DNA of 64,000 nucleotides, taken from NCBI RefSeq assembly GCF_009833495.1, contig NZ_WUWG01000001.1, forward strand, positions 62,001 to 126,000, in the 5' to 3' direction. Positions 18,045 through 25,802 of this stretch are shown piece after piece; within the stretch, counting starts at the first letter, position 1, and each line of letters begins with the position of its first letter. The notes beneath the pieces were generated by a model. The model saw only the letters and a program-made list of their open reading frames with translations, did not search any database and was not told where the DNA came from. This DNA is from Oceanomicrobium pacificus (GTDB taxonomy: Bacteria; Pseudomonadota; Alphaproteobacteria; Rhodobacterales; Rhodobacteraceae). Both the position numbers and the translations under genes were made by a program.

Positions 18045-19708
18045 CAGGCTGCGTCCTTCTTCTTGGTATGGCCGTGTTCGTAATCCTCGAGGAATTGCAG
18101 AACCTCGGCCCGGTAGCGGTAGTAATCGGGATGTTCCAGAAGCGCCTTGCGGCTGCGCGGGCGCGGCAGGGTCACGTCCATGACCTTGCCGATCCGGGCG
18201 CGCGGTCCGTTCGTCATCATCACCACCCGGTCGGACAGGAGCACCGCTTCGTCCACGTCATGGGTGACGCAGATAGCCGTGACCTTGGTGCGCGACCAGA
18301 CCTCCATCAGCACGTCCTGCAACTCCCAGCGCGTCAGGCTGTCGAGCATACCGAACGGTTCGTCGAGCAGCAGGAGCTTCGGGCTGAGCGCAAAGGCCCG
18401 CGCGATGCCGACCCGCTGTTTCATCCCGTTGGACAGGCTGTCGGCGGGCTGGTGCATCGCATCGGCCAGACCGACACGTTCAAGGTAATATTCCACCACA
18501 TCCTGCCGCTCGGCGCGGCTCGCGGAGGGATAGACCTTGTCCACCCCGATCGCGACATTCTCCCGCGCGGTGAGCCAGGGAAAGAGGTTCGGCGACTGGA
18601 AGACAACGGCGCGTTCCGGGTCGGCTCCTTCGACATGTTTGCCGTCGAGCACGATCCCGCCCTTGGAAATCGGGTTGAGCCCCGCCGCCATCGTCAGGAC
18701 CGTGGACTTGCCACAGCCCGAATGGCCGATGACGGAAATGAACTCGCCCTTGTTCACGGTCATGTCGAAATCCTCGACCACCGTCAGCGGGCCTTTCGGC
18801 GTCGGATAGATCTTGTGGACCTGGCTGAACTGGAGGTAGCGCGCATCGAGGCTCGCGGCCGACGCCTCGCGATAGGCCTTGGGCGCCATCTGGTGCACCG
18901 CCGTCACGTCGGGCAGCAAGCGTGTGCCGGCCTCGCGCGCTTCGAACCCGACCTCCATCAGATACTGGGTGACATCCGCACGGAGCTTTTTGAACGCCGT
19001 ATTGTCGTTCATCGCCGTGCGGTCGCGCGGGCGGGGAATGTTGACTTCGAACCCCGGACCGAAGGCGGCACCGGGACCCGGGTTCAGCGGGATGATCCGG
19101 TCGGCCAGCAGGATCGCCTCGTCCACGTCATTGGTGATGAGGATGATCGTCTTCTTCTCGATCTGGCTGATCCGCTCGATTTCATCCTGCAGGTTGGCGC
19201 GGGTCAGCGCATCGAGCGCCGACAGGGGCTCGTCGAGCAGAAGCACTTCGGGCTGCATCGCAAGCGCGCGCGCAACCGACACGCGCTGGCGCATCCCGCC
19301 CGACAGTTCCGCAGGCCGCCGGTCGGTCGCATGGGACAGGCCCACCATGTCGACATAGTGCTTCACGATGTCCGCGCGGTCCGCTCGGCTTTTCTTGCCA
19401 TGCACCGCGTCGACCGCGAGCGCCACATTGCCCGTCACCGTCAGCCAGGGCATCAGCGAATAGGACTGGAAGACCAGTCCCCGCTCCGGTCCCGGTCCGG
19501 TGATTTCCTTGTTGCGGAAAAGCGCAGCCCCCGTGTCGGGCATTTCCAGACCCGACAGGATGTTCATCAGCGTCGTCTTGCCGGAGCCCGAGAAGCCGAC
19601 GATGGCCACGAACTCGCCTTCCTCGACCGCCAGGTCGATCCCGTCGAGCACATGCGCCTCGCCATAGGACTTGCAGACATTTTCCAGTTTCAGAATGGGA
19701 CGTTTCAT
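18044..19708 (-). CDS. nrtCD: Nitrate ABC transporter, two ATPase domains fused in one chain (NrtC/NrtD-like)
   Basis: The 554-residue chain carries two ATPase domains of the NrtD/SsuB/TauB type. Domain 1 (about 1-265): Walker A GFSGSGKTT at 38-46, Q-loop FQSYSLMPW, signature LSGGMRQRVSVARA, Walker B LLLDEPLSALD, and a switch segment LITNDVDEA with Asn in place of the usual His. Domain 2 (about 305-554): GHSGCGKST, FQSPNLFPW, signature LSNGMKQRVGIARA, LLLDEPFGMLD and a normal VTHDVDEA. There is no NrtA-like C-terminal domain as in cyanobacterial NrtC. It follows nrtB by five bases; the start gives MKRPILKLENV. Confidence 0.93.
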   Translation of the reverse strand: MKRPILKLENVCKSYGEAHVLDGIDLAVEEGEFVAIVGFSGSGKTTLMNILSGLEMPDTGAALFRNKEITGPGPERGLVFQSYSLMPWLTVTGNVALAVDAVHGKKSRADRADIVKHYVDMVGLSHATDRRPAELSGGMRQRVSVARALAMQPEVLLLDEPLSALDALTRANLQDEIERISQIEKKTIILITNDVDEAILLADRIIPLNPGPGAAFGPGFEVNIPRPRDRTAMNDNTAFKKLRADVTQYLMEVGFEAREAGTRLLPDVTAVHQMAPKAYREASAASLDARYLQFSQVHKIYPTPKGPLTVVEDFDMTVNKGEFISVIGHSGCGKSTVLTMAAGLNPISKGGIVLDGKHVEGADPERAVVFQSPNLFPWLTARENVAIGVDKVYPSASRAERQDVVEYYLERVGLADAMHQPADSLSNGMKQRVGIARAFALSPKLLLLDEPFGMLDSLTRWELQDVLMEVWSRTKVTAICVTHDVDEAVLLSDRVVMMTNGPRARIGKVMDVTLPRPRSRKALLEHPDYYRYRAEVLQFLEDYEHGHTKKKDAA

Positions 19709-19713
19709 CGCGC

Positions 19714-20787
19714 TCACCGTGTCGCCGAATAGGTGAACATGGACTGGAGCGCGAACATCAGCCGGTCGAGCAGATAGCCGATGATCCCGATGGTCAGCAC
19801 CGCAACCATGATCTTGGCGAGCGAGCTGGAGGAGCCGTTCTGGAACTCGTCCCAGACGAATTTGCCCAGACCCGGGTTCTGCGCCAGCATCTCGGCGGCG
19901 ATCAGCACCATCCAGCCGACACCGAGCGACAGGCGCAGACCGGTGAAGATGAGCGGCAGGGCCGAGGGCAGCACCAGCTTGGAAATCTTGGTCCGCGTGT
20001 TCAGCTTCAGCACCTTGGAGACGCTGATCAGGTCCTTGTCGATGGAAGCCACACCGAGCGCGGTGTTGATGAGCGTCGGCCAGAGCGAACAAAGCGTCAC
20101 CGTGATGGCCGAGGTCAGGAACGCCTTGGAGAACATGCCGTCATTCGTCACGTAAACGGCCGAGACAACCATGGTGACGATGGGCAGCCAGGCCAATGGC
20201 GAAACCGGCTTGAAAATCTGGATGATCGGGTTCATCGCCGCGTTGAAACTCGGCGACAGGCCGCACATGATCCCGATCGGCACCGCGACCACGGTCGCGA
20301 TCAGGAAGCCGAAAAAGACGGTCTGGAGCGAGGTCCAGATCTGGTCATAGTAGGTCGGCGCTCCGGTATAGGCCCGCCATTTGACCTTGTCGGACTGGCC
20401 GTTGGCTTCCAACTTGGCGTTGCGCGCCTCCTGCCGCTCGTAGAAAGCTTCTTCCTTGGCTTTCTGCTTCAGGAACTCCTGATGCAGGCCGCGTGCCTCT
20501 TCCCAGACCTGCGCCGGACCCGGCACCGCCCCGAGGCTCGTCTGGACCTTCGGCGCGAGCGTGCCCCAGGCCATCAGGAAGACGAGGATCGCCAGAACCG
20601 GGATACCGAGCAGGCGCCAGATCTCGCGCCCGTTGCGCTTCGGGTCGTCGCCCGCAAGGATCCGCAGAAGCGGCGTCATCCAGCTCAGGCCGAGCACCGT
20701 GAAATAGCGGTCGGCGGCGGTGATCCGGCTGAACAGCCGTTCGCGTCGGTCGGTCTTGCTGGGGCTGGGGTCGACAATGGCGGTCAT
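19714..20787 (-). CDS. nrtB: Nitrate ABC transporter permease
   Basis: Inner-membrane subunit of 357 residues. The C-terminal two thirds is a standard BPD_transp_1 permease (SLQTVFFGFLIATVVAVPIG; the EAA-like loop around SVSKVLKLNTRTKISKLVLPSALP; RLSLGVGWMVLIAAEML, a nitrate/taurine-type signature). Between the first helix (LLGIPVLAILVFLMAWGTLA, about residues 60-80) and the next is a charged stretch of some 60 residues rich in Glu/Lys/Gln (residues about 90-150), probably periplasmic. This makes it longer than the usual roughly 280-residue NrtB. Confidence 0.93.
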   Translation of the reverse strand: MTAIVDPSPSKTDRRERLFSRITAADRYFTVLGLSWMTPLLRILAGDDPKRNGREIWRLLGIPVLAILVFLMAWGTLAPKVQTSLGAVPGPAQVWEEARGLHQEFLKQKAKEEAFYERQEARNAKLEANGQSDKVKWRAYTGAPTYYDQIWTSLQTVFFGFLIATVVAVPIGIMCGLSPSFNAAMNPIIQIFKPVSPLAWLPIVTMVVSAVYVTNDGMFSKAFLTSAITVTLCSLWPTLINTALGVASIDKDLISVSKVLKLNTRTKISKLVLPSALPLIFTGLRLSLGVGWMVLIAAEMLAQNPGLGKFVWDEFQNGSSSSLAKIMVAVLTIGIIGYLLDRLMFALQSMFTYSATR

Positions 20788-20856
20788 GTCTCGATGTCTT
20801 TCCGTTGCATGTGTGGCAGACGGAAGCGCCCGACCGGGCGCTCCCTGTTGTGGGCG

Positions 20857-22203
20857 TCAGCCTTCGGCGCCCTGCAGGCCGATGGCGAACTGGCCGAGAT
20901 AGGCGTTGGGCGTGCGGCCGTCATAGGCGACACCGTCGATGAATTCGTCGGTCGCGGGTTTGTAGCCGTCGCTGTCCCAGGGGAAATCGGCCGCATCGGC
21001 CAAGCCCTCATCGACCAGCATCTGCGCGGCTTCCAGATAGATGCCCGGCAGGTACACGGACTTGGCCACGTCGTGATACCATTCATCCGTCTGCGGCTCG
21101 GAAATCTGGCCCCAGCGGCGCATCTGGGTCAGGTACCAGATCGCGTCGGAATAGAAGGGATAGGTGGCGTTGTAGCGGAAGAAGACGTTGAAGTCGGGAA
21201 TGTCGCGCACATCGCCCTTCTCGAACTCGAACGTGCCCGTCATCGAAGCCCCGATCACTTCGGCGTCCGCGCCGACATATTCCGCGCCCGACAGGATCTC
21301 CACAGCTTCCTCGCGGTTGGCATTGTCATTCTCGTCGAGCCACATGGCTGCGCGGATCAGCGCCTTGGTCAGCGCCAGCGTGGTGTTGGGATAGGTCTCG
21401 GAGAAGTCCTTCGTCAGACCGAAAACCTTCTCGGGATTGTTCTTCCAGATTTGGTAGTCGGTGATGACCGGCACGCCGATCCCCTTGAACACGGCCTGCT
21501 GGTTCCACGGCTCGCCGACGCAATAGCCTTCGATCGTGCCGGCTTCCATCGTCGCGGGCATCTGCGGAGGCGGGGTCACCGACAGGAGCACATCGGCGTC
21601 GATCTGGCCCGATGTGTTGTCCGGCGAATAGTAGCCGGGGTTCAGGCCGCCCGCGGCCAGCCAGTAGCGCAGTTCGTAATTGTGGGTGGAGACCGGAAAC
21701 ACCATGCCCATGTTGAAGGGCTTGCCGGCATCCTTGTAACTGTCGACCACCGGCTTCAGGGCGGCGGCGCTGATCGGGTGGACCGGTTTGCCGTCGGCAT
21801 CGGCGGGGATATTGGGCTTCATCTGCTCCCAGACCGAGTTGGAGACCGTGATCCCGTTGCCGTTCAGGTCCATCGAGAAGGGCGTCACGATATGCGCCTC
21901 GGTTCCGTAGCCGATCGTGGCGGCGAGCGGCTGGCCGGCGAGCATATGCGCCCCGTCGAGCTGGCCGTCGATCACTCGGTCGAGCAGCACCTTCCAGTTG
22001 GCCTGCGGCTCCAACGTGACGAAGAGCCCCTCATCCTCGAAAAAGCCCATCTCGTAGGCGATGGCGAGCGGCGCCATGTCGGTGAGCTTGATGAAGCCGA
22101 AGGTCAGCTCGTCCTTCTCCACATCCAGCATTTCGGCCTGCGCCGCCGGTGCCACAAGCGCCAGAAGCGCCGCGCCGGTAAGAATTGAGGTTCTGATCGT
22201 CAT
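20857..22203 (-). CDS. nrtA: Nitrate ABC transporter, periplasmic nitrate-binding protein
   Basis: The 448-residue precursor starts with a Sec signal peptide ending AQAEML (cleavage near residue 23) and lacks a lipobox Cys. The mature protein follows the NrtA/CmpA pattern: [56 protein letters not shown] and [14 protein letters not shown] (the nitrate-pocket loop). It is the first gene of the structural operon and is preceded by a 284-base leader with an ANTAR-type antitermination switch. Nitrite or cyanate transport cannot be excluded. Confidence 0.95.
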   Translation of the reverse strand: MTIRTSILTGAALLALVAPAAQAEMLDVEKDELTFGFIKLTDMAPLAIAYEMGFFEDEGLFVTLEPQANWKVLLDRVIDGQLDGAHMLAGQPLAATIGYGTEAHIVTPFSMDLNGNGITVSNSVWEQMKPNIPADADGKPVHPISAAALKPVVDSYKDAGKPFNMGMVFPVSTHNYELRYWLAAGGLNPGYYSPDNTSGQIDADVLLSVTPPPQMPATMEAGTIEGYCVGEPWNQQAVFKGIGVPVITDYQIWKNNPEKVFGLTKDFSETYPNTTLALTKALIRAAMWLDENDNANREEAVEILSGAEYVGADAEVIGASMTGTFEFEKGDVRDIPDFNVFFRYNATYPFYSDAIWYLTQMRRWGQISEPQTDEWYHDVAKSVYLPGIYLEAAQMLVDEGLADAADFPWDSDGYKPATDEFIDGVAYDGRTPNAYLGQFAIGLQGAEG

Positions 22204-22221
22204 TCCACATCTCCTGAAACC

Positions 22222-22281
22222 AAAAGCCGCCCGACCCTTGAACCGGTCGCGGGGGATGCGGCCTGTTCAGGATCGAGCGGC
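22222..22281 (-). terminator. Conditional intrinsic terminator in the nrtA leader
   Basis: On the transcript, GCCGCUCGAUCCUGAAC (22281-22265) pairs with GUUCAAGGGUCGGGCGGC (22243-22226), with G-U pairs and one bulge, followed by UUUUGG. The loop is about 21 bases. It lies immediately upstream of the nrtA ribosome site (CAGGAGAU), the expected position for an attenuator. Confidence 0.85.
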
Positions 22282-22289
22282 TTTGCTCG
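22274..22289 (-). promoter_or_regulatory. ANTAR hairpin P2 (hexaloop AAAGCC)
   Basis: RNA stem CGAGC/GCUCG (5 perfect bp) closing a six-base loop AAAGCC, again A1 and G4. Its 3' half and loop bases GCC (22274-22281) are part of the terminator's 5' arm, which makes the two structures alternatives. Confidence 0.8.
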
Positions 22290-22315
22290 CAACCATGCCC
22301 CTCGCGGAGCGGTCG

Positions 22316-22335
22316 GGCCGACCTCCTTGTCGACC
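22316..22335 (-). promoter_or_regulatory. ANTAR hairpin P1 (hexaloop AAGGAG)
   Basis: RNA stem GGUCGAC paired with GUCGGCC (7 bp, one G-U) closing a six-base loop AAGGAG, with A at loop position 1 and G at position 4 as required for ANTAR recognition. Confidence 0.8.
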
Positions 22336-22487
22336 GTTGCCCTGACCATAGCTCATGCTGCGGCGCAGTAAAGATGCGCTGTATCAAAAATTGGCATCGC
22401 ACCAAAAGTGCAAAAATTATGTGCAAAAAATTCGGAATCGGCGCCCAATAAACAGGCAAAAAGGTCAGGGAGCAGCAAATGGGCGGG

Positions 22488-23510
22488 TCAGAGCGGCGCC
22501 AGAACCCGCTGTTCGAAGCCGTCCAAAACAGAATCGAGCGGCCGACGGTCAAACAGGTCGTACACCGATTCTTCCGCACGCTCCCCGCCCATACGCGGTG
22601 GAATCCAGTCCGCCGCCGTGTCGAGCAGGTCGGGCCAGCGGTTGCCGCCGAGCCGCAGGACAGGCCGGCCCGCCTGCCCGGCCATGACCGTCAGATCGGG
22701 ATCGAAAGCCCGCCGGATCGCCTCCGGCGGCAGATTGAGGAAATCCGGCCGCGACAGGATATCGGCCAGTTCCGCCGTCGCACCGGGCTGGGTCAGCCAG
22801 AGTTCTGTGCGCAAGAAGGCCCGCCCGATGGCCGCGAGCGCTTCGGGATGGGCTGCGCACCAGTCGCGCCGCAGGCCGAGCAGTTTCTCCGGCAGATCCT
22901 GCCCCAGAGCCCGCACCGGCATCAGAAGTGTCGCGCGCCCGCGCGCCTGCGCCAGCGAGCCGTAGGGCTCGCCGACCATGAATGCGTCGATCTCGCCCTC
23001 GTCCATCACGTCGCCCAGCATCGAGGGCGGCGCTACGACGGTCGACAGCCCGTCGCCCGCCTCCGGCCCGAGCCAGTCGAGCAGTTGCAGGCGGTGCATC
23101 GATGCGCCGAATGGCACGCCCACGCGGAGCGGCCGCACCCCGGCCCAGGCCCGCAGCGCCTGCGCCAGCCCGGCCGGATCGTCCGCGCCGGCCAGATGGG
23201 TTGCGCAATGGTCGGCAAGAGCCGGCGTCGCCGCCAGCGTGTTTCCGTCCCGCCCGAGGATGAAGGGCGCGACCAGATCGGCCTGCAAGGGCATGGCGCC
23301 GCTCTGGATCGCAAGCGCGAGCGGCGACAGGAGATGGGCGGCATCGAACAGGCCGGTGGCGAGCCGATCCGCAAGGCTCGACCAACTGGCACAGCGCTGC
23401 AGCGTGACGGCAACGCCTTCCTCCGCCAGAAACCCCTGCTCGACGGCCGCTATCAGCAATCCGGCATCGGCAAGCGGCACGAAACCGCAGGTGAGCGACA
23501 CATCCGTCAT
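22488..23510 (-). CDS. nasS: NasS, cytoplasmic nitrate sensor
   Basis: A 340-residue homologue of the NrtA-type binding protein, but with no signal peptide, so it stays in the cytoplasm. It keeps the binding-protein core: CGFVPLADAGLLIAAVEQGF, FDAAHLLSPLALAIQ, DAFMVGEPYGSLAQARG and RTELWLTQ. In related bacteria NasS binds NasT when nitrate is absent and releases it on binding nitrate or nitrite. Its ATG at 23508-23510 overlaps the nasT stop by four bases. It lies 284 bases upstream of nrtA, with the attenuator between them. Confidence 0.92.
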   Translation of the reverse strand: MTDVSLTCGFVPLADAGLLIAAVEQGFLAEEGVAVTLQRCASWSSLADRLATGLFDAAHLLSPLALAIQSGAMPLQADLVAPFILGRDGNTLAATPALADHCATHLAGADDPAGLAQALRAWAGVRPLRVGVPFGASMHRLQLLDWLGPEAGDGLSTVVAPPSMLGDVMDEGEIDAFMVGEPYGSLAQARGRATLLMPVRALGQDLPEKLLGLRRDWCAAHPEALAAIGRAFLRTELWLTQPGATAELADILSRPDFLNLPPEAIRRAFDPDLTVMAGQAGRPVLRLGGNRWPDLLDTAADWIPPRMGGERAEESVYDLFDRRPLDSVLDGFEQRVLAPL

Positions 23511-24088
23511 GACAGAAGCCCCGCCGCGGTCACCAGCCCTTCGGCCACTTCCACAACCTTCTTGCCGCGGTCCATCGCGGTCTTGCGCAGAAGCGCGTAA
23601 GCCTCGTCCTCGTTCAGCCCGCGCGCGGCCATCAAGAGCCCCTTGGCGCGGTCGATCGTCTTGCGATCCTCAAGCGCCGCACGGGTCGTCGCCAGTTCGC
23701 TGCGCAATTTCGCGAAACTGTCGAAGCGGGCCATTGCGGCTTCCAGCACCGGGCGGACCCGATCCTTTCGCAGGCCGTCGACCACATAGGCACTGACCCC
23801 GGATTCGATGGCCGCGCGCATCATTTCCTTGTCCGACCGGTCGACGAACATGGCCACCGGCCGTTCTGTCGGGCCGGACGCGAGCGTCAGGGCACTCAAG
23901 ACGTCGCGGCTGGGATGCTCCAGATCGACGAGCACGATGTCGGGCGCAAGATCGGCCAGCCGGCGCACGATGCCGGTCATGTCTCCGATCAGGCTGACGC
24001 GCACCGACCCCATCGCGCCAAGCGCGTCGAGGATCATCTCGGCTCGCTCGGGATTCTGGTCGATGACGGCAATGTGCAGGTCGGACAT
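23507..24088 (-). CDS. nasT: NasT, ANTAR-domain RNA-binding antiterminator
   Basis: The 193-residue protein has an N-terminal receiver-like domain (HIAVIDQNPERAEMIL; the Asp in PDIVLVDLEHPSRD sits at the phospho-acceptor position) and a C-terminal ANTAR domain (about residues 130-190: TIDRAKGLLMAARGLNEDEA, then AYALLRKTAMDRGKKVVEVA). NasT proteins bind tandem hexaloop hairpins in leader RNA and prevent termination. The start at 24088 follows AAAGGG; upstream in-frame sequence is not conserved-looking. It is the first gene of the nasT-nasS unit. Confidence 0.94.
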   Translation of the reverse strand: MSDLHIAVIDQNPERAEMILDALGAMGSVRVSLIGDMTGIVRRLADLAPDIVLVDLEHPSRDVLSALTLASGPTERPVAMFVDRSDKEMMRAAIESGVSAYVVDGLRKDRVRPVLEAAMARFDSFAKLRSELATTRAALEDRKTIDRAKGLLMAARGLNEDEAYALLRKTAMDRGKKVVEVAEGLVTAAGLLS

Positions 24089-24159
24089 GGGCACCCTTTC
24101 GGCGCCCGATGCTGCAATGGCGAGATTTCTATTGCAATGCACAACAGACCGGAACCGGT

Positions 24160-24945
24160 TCAGCTCGCCCAGCTTGGCCTGCGTTTGCTGAAAAATGCGG
24201 CAATTCCCTCCCGCGCATCTTCGGTTTCCCACGTGTCGGCCAGGCGCGAGACGGTCATCTCGACCGTCGCATCGTCAATCGGGGGCGAGAGATCGCGCAA
24301 CAGCGCCTTTGCCGCGCGGACCGCAACCGGCGAGGCGTCGAGATAGGGGGCCACTTCCGCTTCGACCGCGGCGTCGAGATCAGCATCATCGACCACCCGC
24401 GCCGCAAGGTTCAAACCGACAAGTTCCTCCGACGACCAGAGCTTCGGGCTGGCAAAGACCCGCCGCGCCTGCGCAGGCCCGATGCGGGCCACGACGTACG
24501 GGGAAATCGTCGCCGGGATGAGACCGAGCCGCGTCTCGGTCAGGCCGAAACGCCGTCCGGTCACGGCAATCGCACTATCGCAGACCGACATCATGCCGAT
24601 CCCGCCGCCAAAGGCCTGTCCGTTGATCCGCCCGACGAGCGGAACGGCCAGCCGGTCGAGTGCGCGCAACATGTGGGCCAGCCGGCGCGCCTCTGCGATG
24701 CGCTGCGCACGGTCGCCGTCGAACTGCGCCCGCATCCATCCCAGATCGCCGCCGGCACAGAAACTCTTGCCCGCGCCGGTCAGGATCACGGCGCGCAGGC
24801 TCTCGTCCGCATTGATCTCCGCGGCCGCAGCGGTCAAAGCGTCGGCCATCGCGGGGCTGAGCGCATTATGCGTATCCGGCTGGTCGAGCGTCAGGGTTGC
24901 GATGCCGCGCGGGTCGCGGTCGAGCCTTATGGTCGGCTGGCTCAT
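24160..24945 (-). CDS. liuC: Enoyl-CoA hydratase family, probable methylglutaconyl-CoA hydratase
   Basis: A 261-residue crotonase-fold protein. The oxyanion-hole segments are NALSPAMADAL and GAGKSFCAGGDLGWMR; the second oxyanion loop lies around INGQAFGGGIGMMSVCDSAIA, read in parts. Its position, overlapping the HMG-CoA lyase gene and at the end of a leucine degradation cluster, supports hydration of 3-methylglutaconyl-CoA to HMG-CoA. Sequence alone would only say enoyl-CoA hydratase/isomerase. Its stop lies 71 bases from the nasT start. Confidence 0.85.
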   Translation of the reverse strand: MSQPTIRLDRDPRGIATLTLDQPDTHNALSPAMADALTAAAAEINADESLRAVILTGAGKSFCAGGDLGWMRAQFDGDRAQRIAEARRLAHMLRALDRLAVPLVGRINGQAFGGGIGMMSVCDSAIAVTGRRFGLTETRLGLIPATISPYVVARIGPAQARRVFASPKLWSSEELVGLNLAARVVDDADLDAAVEAEVAPYLDASPVAVRAAKALLRDLSPPIDDATVEMTVSRLADTWETEDAREGIAAFFSKRRPSWAS

Positions 24946-25802
24946 GGCAGATCCTTTCTGAGGCTGCGCGCGAAGGTTGCGGCGCGGTCGAGCGCCGCCC
25001 GGTCGAGGCCCGTGTCGAAGCCGCGGTCGCGCAGGTAGCTGTCGAGTGTCTCGGTCGCCAGATTGCCCGCGGCCCCCGGCGCATAGGGGCAGCCGCCAAG
25101 ACCACCCGCAGCACTGTCGAAGACCCGCAACCCGTGGTCGAGCGCAACGCCCACATTTTCGACGGCGCGGCCGGATGTATCATGGAAATGGCCCGCCAGA
25201 CGGTCAGCCGGAACGTCGCGCAAGACCGCCTGCAACATCGCGTCCACCCGCTCGGGCGTGCCGCGCCCGAGCGTGTCGCCGAGCGACACTTCGCGGCAGC
25301 CTGCCTCCATCAGCGCGACGGCGACCCGCGCAACGGCCTCGGGCGCGATCTCCCCCTCGAAGGGGCAATCGGTCACGCAGGACACATAGCCCCGCACCGT
25401 GATCCCGTCCTGCGCGGCCGCATCGAGGATCGGGGCGAACCGCTCGAAACTCTCGGCGATCGAACAGTTGATGTTCTTCCGGCTGAAACTCTCCGACGCG
25501 GCGGCGAAGACCGCCACTTCGTCGGCGCCGGCATCCCGCGCCGCGATATAGCCCCGCATGTTGGGTGCAAGCGCGGCATATGCCGTACCGGGGCGGCGCG
25601 CGATGGCCCCCATCACCTCGGCCGCGTCGGCCAGTTGCGGGACCCATTTGGGCGACACGAAACTCGTCACCTCGATCCGTGCGAACCCCGCCTGGCTCAG
25701 CAGATCGACAAGCCGCACCTTGTCGGGCGTCGCGATCATCGCCTTCTCGTTCTGCAGCCCGTCGCGCGGGGCCATCTCGTAGATGGTGACCCGCTCAGCC
25801 AT
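24942..25802 (-). CDS. liuE: Hydroxymethylglutaryl-CoA lyase
   Basis: Cleaves HMG-CoA to acetyl-CoA and acetoacetate, the last step of leucine breakdown. The 286-residue product starts MAERVTIYEMAPRDGLQNEK, with the catalytic RDGLQ segment. VTSFVSPKWVPQLADA, LGDTLGRGTP, FHDTSGRAVENV (metal-binding His) and the signature GGLGGCPYAPGAAGN with the catalytic Cys follow. The start at 25802 overlaps the liuD stop; ATG 25806-25808 is possible. Confidence 0.95.
   Translation of the reverse strand: MAERVTIYEMAPRDGLQNEKAMIATPDKVRLVDLLSQAGFARIEVTSFVSPKWVPQLADAAEVMGAIARRPGTAYAALAPNMRGYIAARDAGADEVAVFAAASESFSRKNINCSIAESFERFAPILDAAAQDGITVRGYVSCVTDCPFEGEIAPEAVARVAVALMEAGCREVSLGDTLGRGTPERVDAMLQAVLRDVPADRLAGHFHDTSGRAVENVGVALDHGLRVFDSAAGGLGGCPYAPGAAGNLATETLDSYLRDRGFDTGLDRAALDRAATFARSLRKDLP

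Larger units (their letters stand above)
22204..22487 (-). promoter_or_regulatory. Leader of the nrtA operon: NasT (ANTAR)-responsive transcription attenuator
   Basis: The whole nasS-nrtA gap acts as an untranslated leader. Read on the minus strand it contains, in order: an AT-rich stretch (about 22380-22440) likely to hold the promoter; hairpin P1 (22316-22335); a small GC hairpin (22297-22310); hairpin P2 (22274-22289); and an intrinsic terminator (22222-22281) ending 18 bases before the nrtA ATG. P2 and the terminator use the same bases, so they exclude each other. An ANTAR protein holding P1/P2 would let transcription continue into nrtA. The ANTAR hexaloop rule (A1, G4) is established; its operation here is inferred. 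The transcription start is not identified. Confidence 0.85.

Noticed and set aside
22399-22411. GCAC-TTTTG-GTGC dyad in the nrtA leader as an NtrC binding site
   Set aside because: NtrC sites have seven bases between GCAC and GTGC; here there are five. No -24/-12 promoter with correct GG-N10-GC spacing was found nearby either.
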